NCBI RefSeq assembly: GCF_900184035.1
Contig: NZ_FXWP01000009.1
Location: 1 to 64,000 of the forward strand
From: Kosakonia pseudosacchari
Lineage (GTDB): Bacteria; Pseudomonadota; Gammaproteobacteria; Enterobacterales; Enterobacteriaceae
Direction: 5' to 3'
DNA: 64,000 bases
The notes beneath the pieces are model-generated. The model was given only the letters and a program-made list of their open reading frames with translations, searched no databases and was not told the DNA's origin. Positions 39,021-47,710 of this stretch are shown piece after piece (position 1 is the first letter of the stretch; the number at the start of each line of letters is the position of its first letter). A program made the position numbers and the translations under genes.

Positions 39021-40034
39021 ATGACGCAGCCGTTGGCCGGAAAACAGATACTGATCGTTGAAGACGAGCCCGTTTTCCGCTCTCTGCTGGATTCGTGGCT
39101 GCAGTCTTTAGGCGCGATAACGCTGCTGGCAGAAGATGGGGTCGTCGCGCTTGAGCTGTTGGCAGCAAACAAACCCGATCTGATGATTTGCGATCTTGCT
39201 ATGCCGCGCATGAATGGCCTTGTTCTCATTGAGACGTTACGCAATCGGGGAATGCAAACGCCGGTGCTCGTAATATCGGCGACAGAAAATATGGCCGATA
39301 TCGCTAAAGCATTGCGTCTTGGTGTTCAGGATGTCGTTCTTAAACCCGTTAAAGATCTTAATCGATTAAAAGAAACGCTCTTCGCCTGCCTTTATCCCAA
39401 TATGTTTAATTCGCGCGTTGAGGAAGAGGAGCGCTTGTTCCAGGACTGGGACGCGCTGGTCGATAATCCTCAGGCCGCGGCGAATTTACTGAAAGAGCTC
39501 CAGCCCCCGGTGCAACAAGTTATTTCCGGTTGCCGGGTTAATTATCGCCAACTGGTTTCTGTTGAAAGCCCCGGTCTGGTGCTTGATATTGCGCCGATAT
39601 CAGGTCAGGACCTGGCGTTTTATTGTCTGGATGTGACGCGCGCAGAAAATAACGGTGTGTTGGCGGCGCTGCTGTTGCGAGCCTTATTTAATGGGTTGCT
39701 GCAAGAACAACTTTCTCATCAGCGCCAGCGCTTACCCGAGATGGGCGCGCTGCTCAAGCAGGTAAACCAATTATTGCACCAGGCTAATTTACCCGGCCAG
39801 TTTCCACTGCTTGTGGGCTATTACCACAGTGAATTGAAAAATCTGATACTCGTTTCGGCTGGTCTTAACGCAACGTTAAATACCGGTGATCATCAAATTC
39901 AAATCAGCAATGGGGTGCCTCTCGGTACGCTTGGTAATACCTATTTAAATCAGCTGAGTCAGCGTTGCGACTCCTGGCAATGTCAGGTATGGGGCGCTGG
40001 CGGGCGTCTGCGTTTAATGTTGAGCGCGGAATGA
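39021..40034 (+). CDS. rssB: Sigma-S proteolysis adaptor RssB
   Basis: RssB is the response-regulator adaptor that delivers RpoS to ClpXP for degradation. The 337-residue protein (start at the ATG behind GGGGAGATAAG, same as E. coli) has an N-terminal receiver domain with phospho-acceptor Asp58 in MICDLAMPRMNG, Lys in VVLKPVKDLNRLKE, and a C-terminal PP2C-like pseudophosphatase domain. An upstream in-frame ATG at 38976 has no ribosome site. Confidence 0.97.
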   Translation: MTQPLAGKQILIVEDEPVFRSLLDSWLQSLGAITLLAEDGVVALELLAANKPDLMICDLAMPRMNGLVLIETLRNRGMQTPVLVISATENMADIAKALRLGVQDVVLKPVKDLNRLKETLFACLYPNMFNSRVEEEERLFQDWDALVDNPQAAANLLKELQPPVQQVISGCRVNYRQLVSVESPGLVLDIAPISGQDLAFYCLDVTRAENNGVLAALLLRALFNGLLQEQLSHQRQRLPEMGALLKQVNQLLHQANLPGQFPLLVGYYHSELKNLILVSAGLNATLNTGDHQIQISNGVPLGTLGNTYLNQLSQRCDSWQCQVWGAGGRLRLMLSAE

Positions 40035-40232
40035 GCGATCGAATCATACATTGCAGATAGATTTACCCTCCGCATAAAAACGGGTGGTACTATCGCCGCA
40101 GTTTATGCGTATTAGTCCTAATTAGATGTTAGCGCGTCCTTTTCAGACCTGGTCGATGGGTTGGTACTGATATACTCAGACGCGAGTTAATTCATGAACA
40201 TGTTCAAGCATGGACAGTCCAGGAGATTTTCA

Positions 40233-41144
40233 ATGGCTGCAATAAATTCGAAAGTGACTAAAGCAGTAATCCCGGTTGCGGGATTGGGAACCAGGATGTT
40301 ACCAGCGACTAAGGCAATTCCTAAAGAAATGTTGCCGCTGGTTGATAAGCCATTAATTCAGTATGTCGTAAATGAGTGTATCGCTGCCGGCATTACCGAA
40401 ATCGTTCTGGTAACACATTCATCTAAAAACTCTATCGAAAACCACTTCGATACCAGCTTCGAACTCGAAGCAATGTTGGAAAAACGCGTAAAACGTCAGT
40501 TGCTGGAAGAAGTTCAGTCTATTTGCCCGCCGCATGTGACTATTATGCAGGTGCGCCAGGGGCTGGCGAAAGGCTTGGGACACGCTGTATTGTGTGCACA
40601 CCCGGTAGTCGGTAACGAGCCCGTAGCAGTTATTCTGCCGGACGTGATTCTGGATGAATATGAATCCGATCTCTCCCAGGATAACCTGGCAGAGATGATT
40701 AAACGTTTTGACGAAACCGGTGCCAGCCAGATCATGGTTGAGCCTGTGGATGATGTTACCGCTTACGGCGTGGTGGATTGCAAAGGCGCAACGCTGAATC
40801 CGGGTGATAGCGTTCCGATGGTGGGCGTGGTTGAAAAACCAAAAGCGAACGTCGCACCATCTAATCTTGCCGTTGTGGGTCGCTATGTTCTGAGCGCAGA
40901 AATTTGGCCGCTGCTGGCGAAAACCCCTCCGGGAGCGGGCGATGAGATCCAGCTTACCGATGCTATCGATATGCTGATCGAAAAAGAAACCGTAGAAGCC
41001 TATCATATGAAAGGCAAAAGCCATGACTGCGGTAATAAACTTGGCTATATGCGCGCATTCGTAGAGTACGGGATTCGTCACAATTCGCTGGGTGCGGAAT
41101 TTAAAGCCTGGCTCGAAGAAACCGTCGGTGCCGGGAAAGCATAA
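40233..41144 (+). CDS. galU: UTP-glucose-1-phosphate uridylyltransferase
   Basis: GalU makes UDP-glucose from UTP and glucose 1-phosphate for LPS, trehalose and capsule synthesis and galactose use. The 303-residue product begins [19 protein letters not shown], with the nucleotide-binding signature [20 protein letters not shown] (residues 14-33) and a VVEKPK loop near residue 203. The ATG at 40233 follows AGGAGATTTTCA; an ATG at 40194 further upstream is in frame but unsupported. Downstream is a strong terminator. Confidence 0.97.
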   Translation: MAAINSKVTKAVIPVAGLGTRMLPATKAIPKEMLPLVDKPLIQYVVNECIAAGITEIVLVTHSSKNSIENHFDTSFELEAMLEKRVKRQLLEEVQSICPPHVTIMQVRQGLAKGLGHAVLCAHPVVGNEPVAVILPDVILDEYESDLSQDNLAEMIKRFDETGASQIMVEPVDDVTAYGVVDCKGATLNPGDSVPMVGVVEKPKANVAPSNLAVVGRYVLSAEIWPLLAKTPPGAGDEIQLTDAIDMLIEKETVEAYHMKGKSHDCGNKLGYMRAFVEYGIRHNSLGAEFKAWLEETVGAGKA

Positions 41145-41167
41145 TACGCTTTCTATAGCCGGAATAA

Positions 41168-41219
41168 GGCCGGAGATAATAGTGCATCGCACTGCTTATC
41201 TCCGGCCTTTTTTATTTTT
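41168..41219 (+). terminator. Terminator behind galU
   Basis: A 12-bp perfect stem GGCCGGAGATAA / TTATCTCCGGCC (41168-41179 and 41196-41207) with a structured 16-base loop, followed by T6ATTTTT. One of the strongest terminators in the window. Confidence 0.92.
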
Positions 41220-41372
41220 GAATGTTCCGAATGGAAAGGTAACATCGAAGCTGCACAGAAGATATAGCACGAAACAATAAATGAATTGCCCAGGATTTGA
41301 GCAATACGCATTTGAGAAACGTATATTCCAGATGTCATACACTATATTTGTGAAGAGAATGTGTGCTTTATC

Positions 41373-41404
41373 AAAAAAATCCCGCCAGTTGGCGGGATCC
41401 TTTT
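41373..41404. terminator. Terminator behind hns
   Basis: AAAAAAATCCCGCC-AGTT-GGCGGGATCCTTTT, 15 bases beyond the hns stop on the minus strand, where it is followed by seven U. Confidence 0.88.
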
Positions 41405-41418
41405 GAAATCTGGCTTGA

Positions 41419-41832
41419 TTACTCTTCGATCAGGAAATCGTCGAGTTGTTTACCTTGCTCGTCCATTGCTTTTTTGATGACTGCCGGAGTACGACCCTGA
41501 CCCGTCCAGGTTTTGGTCTCGCCATTTTCATCAACATAGCTATATTTAGCCGGGCGTGCTGCACGTTTTGCTTTAGTACCGGTCTTAGCGGTAACCATGC
41601 TGTTCAGCAATTCGTTCGGATCAATACCGTCAGCGATCAGCATTTCACGATATTGTTGTAATTTACGCGTACGCTCTTCAACTTCGGCTGCGGCAGCGCT
41701 TTCTTCCTCGCGGCGCTCATTAACCACAACTTCTAATTTCTCCAGCATCTCTTCGAGCGTTTCCAGAGTGCATTCTCTTGCTTGCGCACGAAGAGTACGG
41801 ATGTTGTTCAGAATTTTAAGTGCTTCGCTCAT
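41419..41832 (-). CDS. hns: Nucleoid-associated silencer H-NS
   Basis: H-NS coats curved, AT-rich and horizontally acquired DNA and silences it. The 137-residue protein has an N-terminal coiled-coil oligomerisation domain (about 2-64), a linker with [11 protein letters not shown], and a C-terminal DNA-binding domain with the AT-hook-like TWTGQGRTP near residue 109. Fully intact and of E. coli length. Confidence 0.98.
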   Translation of the reverse strand: MSEALKILNNIRTLRAQARECTLETLEEMLEKLEVVVNERREEESAAAAEVEERTRKLQQYREMLIADGIDPNELLNSMVTAKTGTKAKRAARPAKYSYVDENGETKTWTGQGRTPAVIKKAMDEQGKQLDDFLIEE

Positions 41833-42378
41833 TGTAGTAATCTCAAACTTATATTGGGGTGGTTTGTCGGGCTAATAATAGAGCGTTAATTTCGTCAGTG
41901 CAATAGCTGTGAATGTAAGGAATTCAAAATGCCGCTTTATTAAGTCGATTTATAAATATCGCTAACTTAAATTTTTCTTGAAGAAACGCACAAAAAAACC
42001 GCTTATACCGATGTACTGTCAGCGCCGCTGACAGCGTGTTTATGCATTAACTTCTGATTAATCCGATCCGCGTTTATAGCCATTATGGATAAATATCGAC
42101 CTTGGGTATTCCGGTGTGGAAAGTGCGTCTTCCTTAAATTATTAATAATTTCCGTATGTTTGGGTGAGAATGTTCCGATTAAAAAATTTGTAAGATCATG
42201 AATTTCTTATTGCTGTTTCTTTGGCAGTAACAACACCGATGATTAACTATTGGAATATGTGTGAGTCCGCTATTGAGGAGTGATTTACTTCATTCGCGAA
42301 GCGACGACAGGACGACCAGATAAAATATGGTACACTTCGCGCCGGGAATATCACACTTTGATTGGGGTTTAGCACGCA
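41833..42378. promoter_or_regulatory. hns-tdk intergenic region (546 bases)
   Basis: A long AT-rich divergent control region with hns leftward and tdk rightward. The hns leader contains a Y-box type ATTGG near 41847, as in the cold-shock-inducible E. coli hns promoter. A perfect 19-bp palindrome (9-1-9) CTGTCAGCG-C-CGCTGACAG lies at 42016-42034. Near tdk, a TACACT -10-like hexamer occurs around 42332. No gene is seen. Confidence 0.6.
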
Positions 42379-42993
42379 ATGGCACAGCTTTATTTCTACT
42401 ATTCAGCAATGAATGCGGGGAAATCAACGGCGTTACTACAATCCTCTTACAATTATCAGGAAAGAGGAATGCGCACGGTGGTTTATACCGCCGAAATTGA
42501 CGATCGCTTCGGAGCAGGCAAGGTTAGCTCTCGTATCGGTTTATCTTCACCTGCGCGTTTGTTTAATCACAACTCGTTGTTGTTTGACGAAATCAACGCT
42601 GAGCATCAACAACAAGCTGTGCACTGTGTGCTGGTTGACGAGTGCCAGTTTTTAACGCGTGAACAGGTTTATGCGTTATCTGAAGTTGTCGATCAACTGG
42701 ATATTCCTGTGCTCTGTTATGGTTTGCGCACGGATTTTCGCGGTGAGTTATTTGTGGGCAGCCAGTATTTGCTGGCATGGTCGGATAAACTGGTTGAGCT
42801 AAAAACTATCTGTTTCTGCGGGCGTAAAGCCAGTATGGTGCTGCGCCTTGATCAAGCGGGGCGCCCTTATAACGAAGGGGAACAGGTGGTCATTGGCGGT
42901 AATGAACGCTATATATCCGTGTGCCGCAAACACTACAAAGAAGCCCTGCTAGAAGGATCTTTAACGACGATTCAGCAACGTGCCAGAGGTTAG
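42379..42993 (+). CDS. tdk: Thymidine kinase
   Basis: Tdk phosphorylates thymidine in the pyrimidine salvage pathway. The 204-residue type II enzyme has the P-loop SAMNAGKST near residue 9, the catalytic Glu in VDECQF near residue 87, and four zinc-binding Cys: CFCGRKAS near 145-148 and the CRKHY motif near 182. It ends just before the tdk-adhE terminator. Confidence 0.97.
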   Translation: MAQLYFYYSAMNAGKSTALLQSSYNYQERGMRTVVYTAEIDDRFGAGKVSSRIGLSSPARLFNHNSLLFDEINAEHQQQAVHCVLVDECQFLTREQVYALSEVVDQLDIPVLCYGLRTDFRGELFVGSQYLLAWSDKLVELKTICFCGRKASMVLRLDQAGRPYNEGEQVVIGGNERYISVCRKHYKEALLEGSLTTIQQRARG

Positions 42994-43016
42994 CTTTTCG
43001 TTTTCTCTCGTTAGCA

Positions 43017-43046
43017 ATAAAAAACCCGCCGAAGCGGGTTTTTTAT
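43017..43046. terminator. Bidirectional terminator between tdk and adhE
   Basis: AATAAAAAACCCGCC-GAA-GCGGGTTTTTTATT, between convergent tdk and adhE. A/T runs on both sides suit it for both genes. Confidence 0.9.
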
Positions 43047-43058
43047 TAGCGTTAACAA

Positions 43059-45737
43059 TTAAGCGAGTTTCTTCGCTTTTTTGTCTGCTTTAACTGGAGC
43101 AGCTTCAGCTTTCACTGCTGCCACTTCACCTTCTTTGTACTCACGACCGTAGAAAGTATCCAGCAGGATCTGTTTCAGTTCGGAGATCAGCGGATAGCGC
43201 GGATTAGCACCGGTACACTGGTCATCAAACGCATCTTCAGACAGCTTGTCCACGTTGGCCAGGAAGTCAGCTTCCTGAACGCCAGCTTCACGGATAGATT
43301 TCGGAATACCCAGTTCAGCTTTGATGCTTTCCAGCCATGCCAGCAGTTTTTCGATCTTCGCTGCAGTACGGTCACCGGCAGAAGTCAGACCTAAATGGTC
43401 GGCGATTTCTGCATAACGGCGGCGTGCCTGCGGGCGGTCATACTGACTGAACGCAGTCTGCTTAGTCGGGTTGTCGTTCGCGTTATAGCGAATAACGTTA
43501 CAGATAAGCAGGGCGTTAGCCAGACCGTGCGGAATGTGGAACTGCGAACCCAGTTTGTGCGCCATGGAGTGGCACACACCAAGGAAGGCGTTGGCAAAGG
43601 CGATACCGGCGATGGTAGCAGCACTGTGAACGCGTTCACGAGCAACCGGGTTTTTGGAACCTTCGTTGTAAGAAGCTGGCAGGTTCTCTTTCAGCAATTT
43701 CAGCGCTTGCAGCGCCTGGCCGTCAGAGAATTCAGAAGCCAGTACGGAAACGTAAGCTTCAAGCGCGTGAGTTACCGCATCCAGGCCACCGAAGGCGCAC
43801 AGGGATTTCGGCATATCCATCACCAGGTTGGCATCGACAATCGCCATATCCGGCGTCAGAGCATAGTCTGCCAGTGGATATTTCTGACCGGTAGCATCAT
43901 CCGTTACTACCGCAAACGGCGTAACTTCAGAACCGGTGCCGGAAGTGGTGGTGATAGCGATCATTTTCGCTTTCACGCCCATTTTCGGGAACTTGTAGAT
44001 ACGTTTACGGATATCCATAAAGCGCAGCGCCAGTTCTTCGAAATGGGTTTCCGGATGTTCGTACATCACCCACATAATTTTTGCGGCGTCCATCGGGGAA
44101 CCACCGCCCAGGGCGATAATCACGTCCGGTTTGAAGGAGTTCGCCAGCTCAGCACCTTTACGTACGATGGTCAGTGTCGGGTCTGCTTCAACTTCAAAGA
44201 ACACTTCGGTTTCAACACCGGCCGCTTTCAGTACAGATGTAATCTGGTCTGCATAACCGTTGTTGAACAGGAAACGGTCAGTCACGATAAGCGCGCGTTT
44301 GTGACCATCAGTAATCACTTCATCCAGCGCGATTGGCAGTGAGCCACGGCGGAAGTAGATAGATTTCGGAAGTTTGTGCCACAACATGTTTTCAGCTCGC
44401 TTAGCAACGGTTTTCTTGTTGATCAGGTGTTTCGGACCAACGTTTTCAGAGATGGAGTTACCACCCCAGGAACCACAACCCAGTGTCAGGGAAGGCGCGA
44501 GTTTGAAGTTATACAGGTCACCGATACCACCCTGAGAAGCCGGGGTGTTAATCAGGATACGCGCGGTTTTCATCTTCTGACCGAAGTAAGAAACACGTTC
44601 CTGCTGGTTATCCTGGTCGGTATACAGGCAAGAGGTGTGACCGATACCGCCCATGGCGACAAGTTTCTCAGCTTTTTCGACCGCGTCTTCGAAATCTTTC
44701 GCGCGGTACATTGCAAGCGTCGGGGACAGTTTTTCGTGTGCGAACGGCTCGCTCTCATCGACAACTTTCACTTCACCAATCAGGATTTTAGTGGTCGTTG
44801 GAACAGTGAAACCGGCCAGTTCAGCGATTTTGTAAGCAGGCTGACCAACAATAGCGGCGTTGAGCGCACCATTTTTCAGGATAATGTCCTGAACAGCTTT
44901 CAGCTCTTTACCCTGAAGTAGGTAACCACCGTGGCTGGCGAAACGCTCACGAACCGCGTCATAGACAGAATCAACGACAACAACGGACTGTTCAGAAGCA
45001 CAGATAACGCCGTTATCAAAGGTTTTAGACATCAGTACGGACGCTACTGCACGTTTAATATCGGCAGTTTCATCAATCACAACCGGGGTGTTACCTGCAC
45101 CGACACCGATAGCCGGTTTACCGGAGCTGTATGCCGCTTTTACCATGCCCGGACCGCCAGTGGCGAGGATCAGGTTGATATCCGGGTGGTGCATTAATGC
45201 GTTGGACAGTTCAACAGACGGTTGGTCAATCCAGCCGATCAGATCTTTCGGAGCACCAGCGGCAATAGCTGCTTGCAGTACGATATCAGCTGCTTTGTTG
45301 GTGGCATCTTTAGCGCGCGGATGCGGGGAGAAAATGATTGCGTTACGGGTCTTCAGGCTAATCAGCGATTTAAAGATGGCGGTGGAGGTTGGGTTAGTGG
45401 TCGGAACAATACCACAGATAATGCCGATGGGTTCTGCGATGGTAATGGTGCCGAAGGTGTCATCTTCAGACAGCACGCCGCAGGTTTTCTCATCTTTATA
45501 CGCGTTATAAATATATTCGGAAGCGAAGTGGTTTTTAATCACTTTGTCTTCAACGATACCCATGCCAGATTCGGCGACCGCCATTTTTGCCAGCGGGATA
45601 CGAGCATCTGCGGCGGCCAGAGCGGCAGCACGGAAGATTTTATCTACTTGCTCTTGAGTAAAGTTGGCATATTCACGCTGGGCTTTCTTCACGCGTTCAA
45701 CGAGTGCGTTAAGTTCAGCGACATTAGTAACAGCCAT
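43059..45737 (-). CDS. adhE: Bifunctional acetaldehyde-CoA/alcohol dehydrogenase
   Basis: AdhE reduces acetyl-CoA to acetaldehyde and then to ethanol during fermentation, forming helical spirosomes. The 892-residue protein has an N-terminal aldehyde dehydrogenase domain (about 1-440) with the catalytic Cys in NGVICASEQS near residue 246, and a C-terminal iron-dependent alcohol dehydrogenase (about 450-870) with GGGSPMDAAK and iron ligands in HSMAHKLGSQFHIPHG. Ribosome site CAGGAGAGCATT. Expressed under anaerobic control in relatives. Confidence 0.98.
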   Translation of the reverse strand: MAVTNVAELNALVERVKKAQREYANFTQEQVDKIFRAAALAAADARIPLAKMAVAESGMGIVEDKVIKNHFASEYIYNAYKDEKTCGVLSEDDTFGTITIAEPIGIICGIVPTTNPTSTAIFKSLISLKTRNAIIFSPHPRAKDATNKAADIVLQAAIAAGAPKDLIGWIDQPSVELSNALMHHPDINLILATGGPGMVKAAYSSGKPAIGVGAGNTPVVIDETADIKRAVASVLMSKTFDNGVICASEQSVVVVDSVYDAVRERFASHGGYLLQGKELKAVQDIILKNGALNAAIVGQPAYKIAELAGFTVPTTTKILIGEVKVVDESEPFAHEKLSPTLAMYRAKDFEDAVEKAEKLVAMGGIGHTSCLYTDQDNQQERVSYFGQKMKTARILINTPASQGGIGDLYNFKLAPSLTLGCGSWGGNSISENVGPKHLINKKTVAKRAENMLWHKLPKSIYFRRGSLPIALDEVITDGHKRALIVTDRFLFNNGYADQITSVLKAAGVETEVFFEVEADPTLTIVRKGAELANSFKPDVIIALGGGSPMDAAKIMWVMYEHPETHFEELALRFMDIRKRIYKFPKMGVKAKMIAITTTSGTGSEVTPFAVVTDDATGQKYPLADYALTPDMAIVDANLVMDMPKSLCAFGGLDAVTHALEAYVSVLASEFSDGQALQALKLLKENLPASYNEGSKNPVARERVHSAATIAGIAFANAFLGVCHSMAHKLGSQFHIPHGLANALLICNVIRYNANDNPTKQTAFSQYDRPQARRRYAEIADHLGLTSAGDRTAAKIEKLLAWLESIKAELGIPKSIREAGVQEADFLANVDKLSEDAFDDQCTGANPRYPLISELKQILLDTFYGREYKEGEVAAVKAEAAPVKADKKAKKLA

Positions 45738-46226
45738 AATGCTCTCCTGATAATGTTTAAACTCTTTTAGTAAACCAGCTGCCTAATTGAAAAGTATAGA
45801 CAGACCGGCTGCAGGTTGCGTAAATTTCGTAAAAACAAAGAGTTAACGCTAAACCATCCACCACTGATTTACTGAAAGAGCCTCGAGGATACAACGCACT
45901 TACTGACACTTTTGAGCTCTTTTCGTGCCATCAAGATTACCCACTTCTGAGTAAGCATTGCGTGATCTACATCAAATTTCAGCGAAGCTGACACCTTTCA
46001 GCAGCCCATTTTTAGGCATTTGTAGCAAATGTTAATGGCATATGGCCAGGCGCGCTCTAAGATTATCACAATTCCCACAACTGAATAACATGCTGTATTG
46101 CTGCGAATTTCCACGGAAATCATGATGAACTGCGCGGCGAAAACGCGTATCTTCTGCATGGATTTTCCTGTCGCGCCGATAGGTTATTTATCTGACAACG
46201 TTACGAAACCTACTGTGGAGCACATC
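45738..46226. promoter_or_regulatory. adhE-ychE divergent control region
   Basis: 489 bases without a gene. A near-perfect FNR-type site GTGAT-CTAC-ATCAA lies at 45962-45975 (nine of ten consensus bases), 225 bases before adhE, fitting the long regulated leader and anaerobic control of adhE. The adhE promoter itself is not obvious from sequence alone. Nothing else recognised. Confidence 0.55.
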
Positions 46227-46862
46227 GTGTTCGATCTTCCCCTCTATTTTAAATTTTTTATTGGCCTGTTTGCGTTGGTCAACCCGGTCGGCATTATTCC
46301 GGTCTTTATCAGCATGACCAGCTACCAGATGACCGCCGCGCGGAATAAAACGAATCTCACCGCCAATCTTTCCGTAGCCATTATTCTCTGGACGTCACTG
46401 TTTCTTGGGGATGCGATATTGCAGCTGTTTGGTATTTCGATCGATTCGTTCCGTATTGCCGGGGGCATTCTGGTGGTGACTATCGCCATGTCGATGATCA
46501 GCGGGAAACTGGGTGAAGATAAGCAGAATAAACAAGAGAAGTCAGAGACAGCCATTCGCGAAAGTATCGGCGTGGTGCCGCTAGCTTTACCTCTAATGGC
46601 GGGACCGGGGGCAATCAGTTCCACGATTGTTTGGGGAACGCGCTACCACACGGTTGAGCATCTTATCGGTTTCACCGTCGCGATCGCGCTGTTTGCACTC
46701 AGCTCCTGGGGGTTATTTCGTATCGCGCCCTGGCTGGTGCGTTTGCTTGGGCAAACGGGTATTAACGTCATTACACGTATTATGGGGTTATTACTCATGG
46801 CGCTCGGTATTGAGTTTATTGTTGCCGGGGCGAGATCGCTATTTCCTGGTTTGCTGAACTGA
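46227..46862 (+). CDS. ychE: MarC-family membrane protein YchE
   Basis: An inner-membrane protein of the MarC/UPF0056 family with about six helices; no transport activity has been established for the family. The N-terminal FFIGLFALVNPVGIIPVF and the repeat-like GIVPLALPLMAGPGAIST-type motif (VVPLALPLMAGPGAISS) are typical. The start is uncertain: GTG at 46227 follows TGGAG with good spacing (211 residues); GTG at 46215 would give 215 residues, the E. coli length, but lacks a ribosome site. The longer upstream ATG frame is unlikely. Confidence 0.85.
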   Translation: MFDLPLYFKFFIGLFALVNPVGIIPVFISMTSYQMTAARNKTNLTANLSVAIILWTSLFLGDAILQLFGISIDSFRIAGGILVVTIAMSMISGKLGEDKQNKQEKSETAIRESIGVVPLALPLMAGPGAISSTIVWGTRYHTVEHLIGFTVAIALFALSSWGLFRIAPWLVRLLGQTGINVITRIMGLLLMALGIEFIVAGARSLFPGLLN

Positions 46863-47710
46863 TTCACTTCTTCCTTTAATAGGACCAGGAAATAAAAGGT
46901 TGTCGTTATGCTTTCTTTTATATAGCGATAGCCGTTGTAAAGAGAAAAATCGCTGTAAAGGAACGCGCAAAATCAGCAAAACATATGACGAATCCGCAAA
47001 ACAGCAGAAAGTATAATAAATTACACTAATCAGAAAATCTTTTTTCTATCAGTGGATTATAAGTATAAAGAATCTCTGCTGTGCGGAATTCGCGCAATCA
47101 CACCTGTTATTTCTGTCACATCATACTATTGGGCTTGCCGTGACATACTTGAAATGATATTAGTACTTTCAATCTTCTCGCAGATGAATGTGCTAAAAAG
47201 TAGTCAATTGTTGCTTTTTTGTGCAAAAAAGCACAGCATCAGTCGAAAAACATCACACGGCGGTGATGTTCATTTATCTCATTGATAATAATAGATAAAA
47301 AAGTAACAGGGAGGCTGAAAAGCTATCGCCTTGCGGTTGATGCTGCGCCGTAAAAGAGAAATGGTTAACAAATTTGCAAAATGTATTGGCGGCAGAAGAG
47401 GGCATTTGTTATTTTCCGCCCATTATGTTTCTCGACCTTATAATTTGCAGAATAAACAGCTCAGATGAGAATCGTTTTCATATAAAACGATTCTCACAGT
47501 GAATACAGCGCGTCTCGACAGGGGAGACGCGTAACAGAATCGACGCAAGATTGCCGTTTGAGCAGTCCGTAATAAAAAAGTCGGTGATAGCAGCAGTAAA
47601 AAAAGATGTCTGATAGCGCCAAAAAGCTCCTGCGCTATACAGGCCCCCAACAGGGGATGAAACACGCTGGCGTGAACGTCAGTAATTATAATGAGTGGAG
47701 TAACAACACA
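46863..47710 (+). promoter_or_regulatory. ychE-oppA intergenic region and oppA leader (848 bases)
   Basis: A long AT-rich region with no convincing gene. A TATAAT -10 hexamer at 47439-47444 suggests a start near 47451, giving an oppA leader of roughly 260 nt. Two long inverted repeats occur: TGCTTTTTT-GTGC-AAAAAAGCA at 47212-47233, and TGAGAATCGTTTT-CATAT-AAAACGATTCTCA at 47466-47496. The bases in front of the start codon, GTAACAACACAATG, are CA-rich, like the target of the sRNA GcvB in oppA of relatives. Confidence 0.55.
47466..47496. repeat. Perfect 13-5-13 inverted repeat in the oppA upstream region
   Basis: TGAGAATCGTTTT (47466-47478), loop CATAT, AAAACGATTCTCA (47484-47496). In DNA it contains two overlapping Fur-box-like 7-1-7 halves (TGAGAAT-C-GTTTTCA); in RNA it would be a strong hairpin about 15-45 nt into the predicted leader. 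Either an operator or an RNA element; the sequence does not decide. Confidence 0.75.

Noticed and set aside
47052-47285. Possible 77-residue protein between ychE and oppA
   Set aside because: Begins with an unsupported GTG, AT-rich, no motif, and contains the inverted repeat at 47212-47233.
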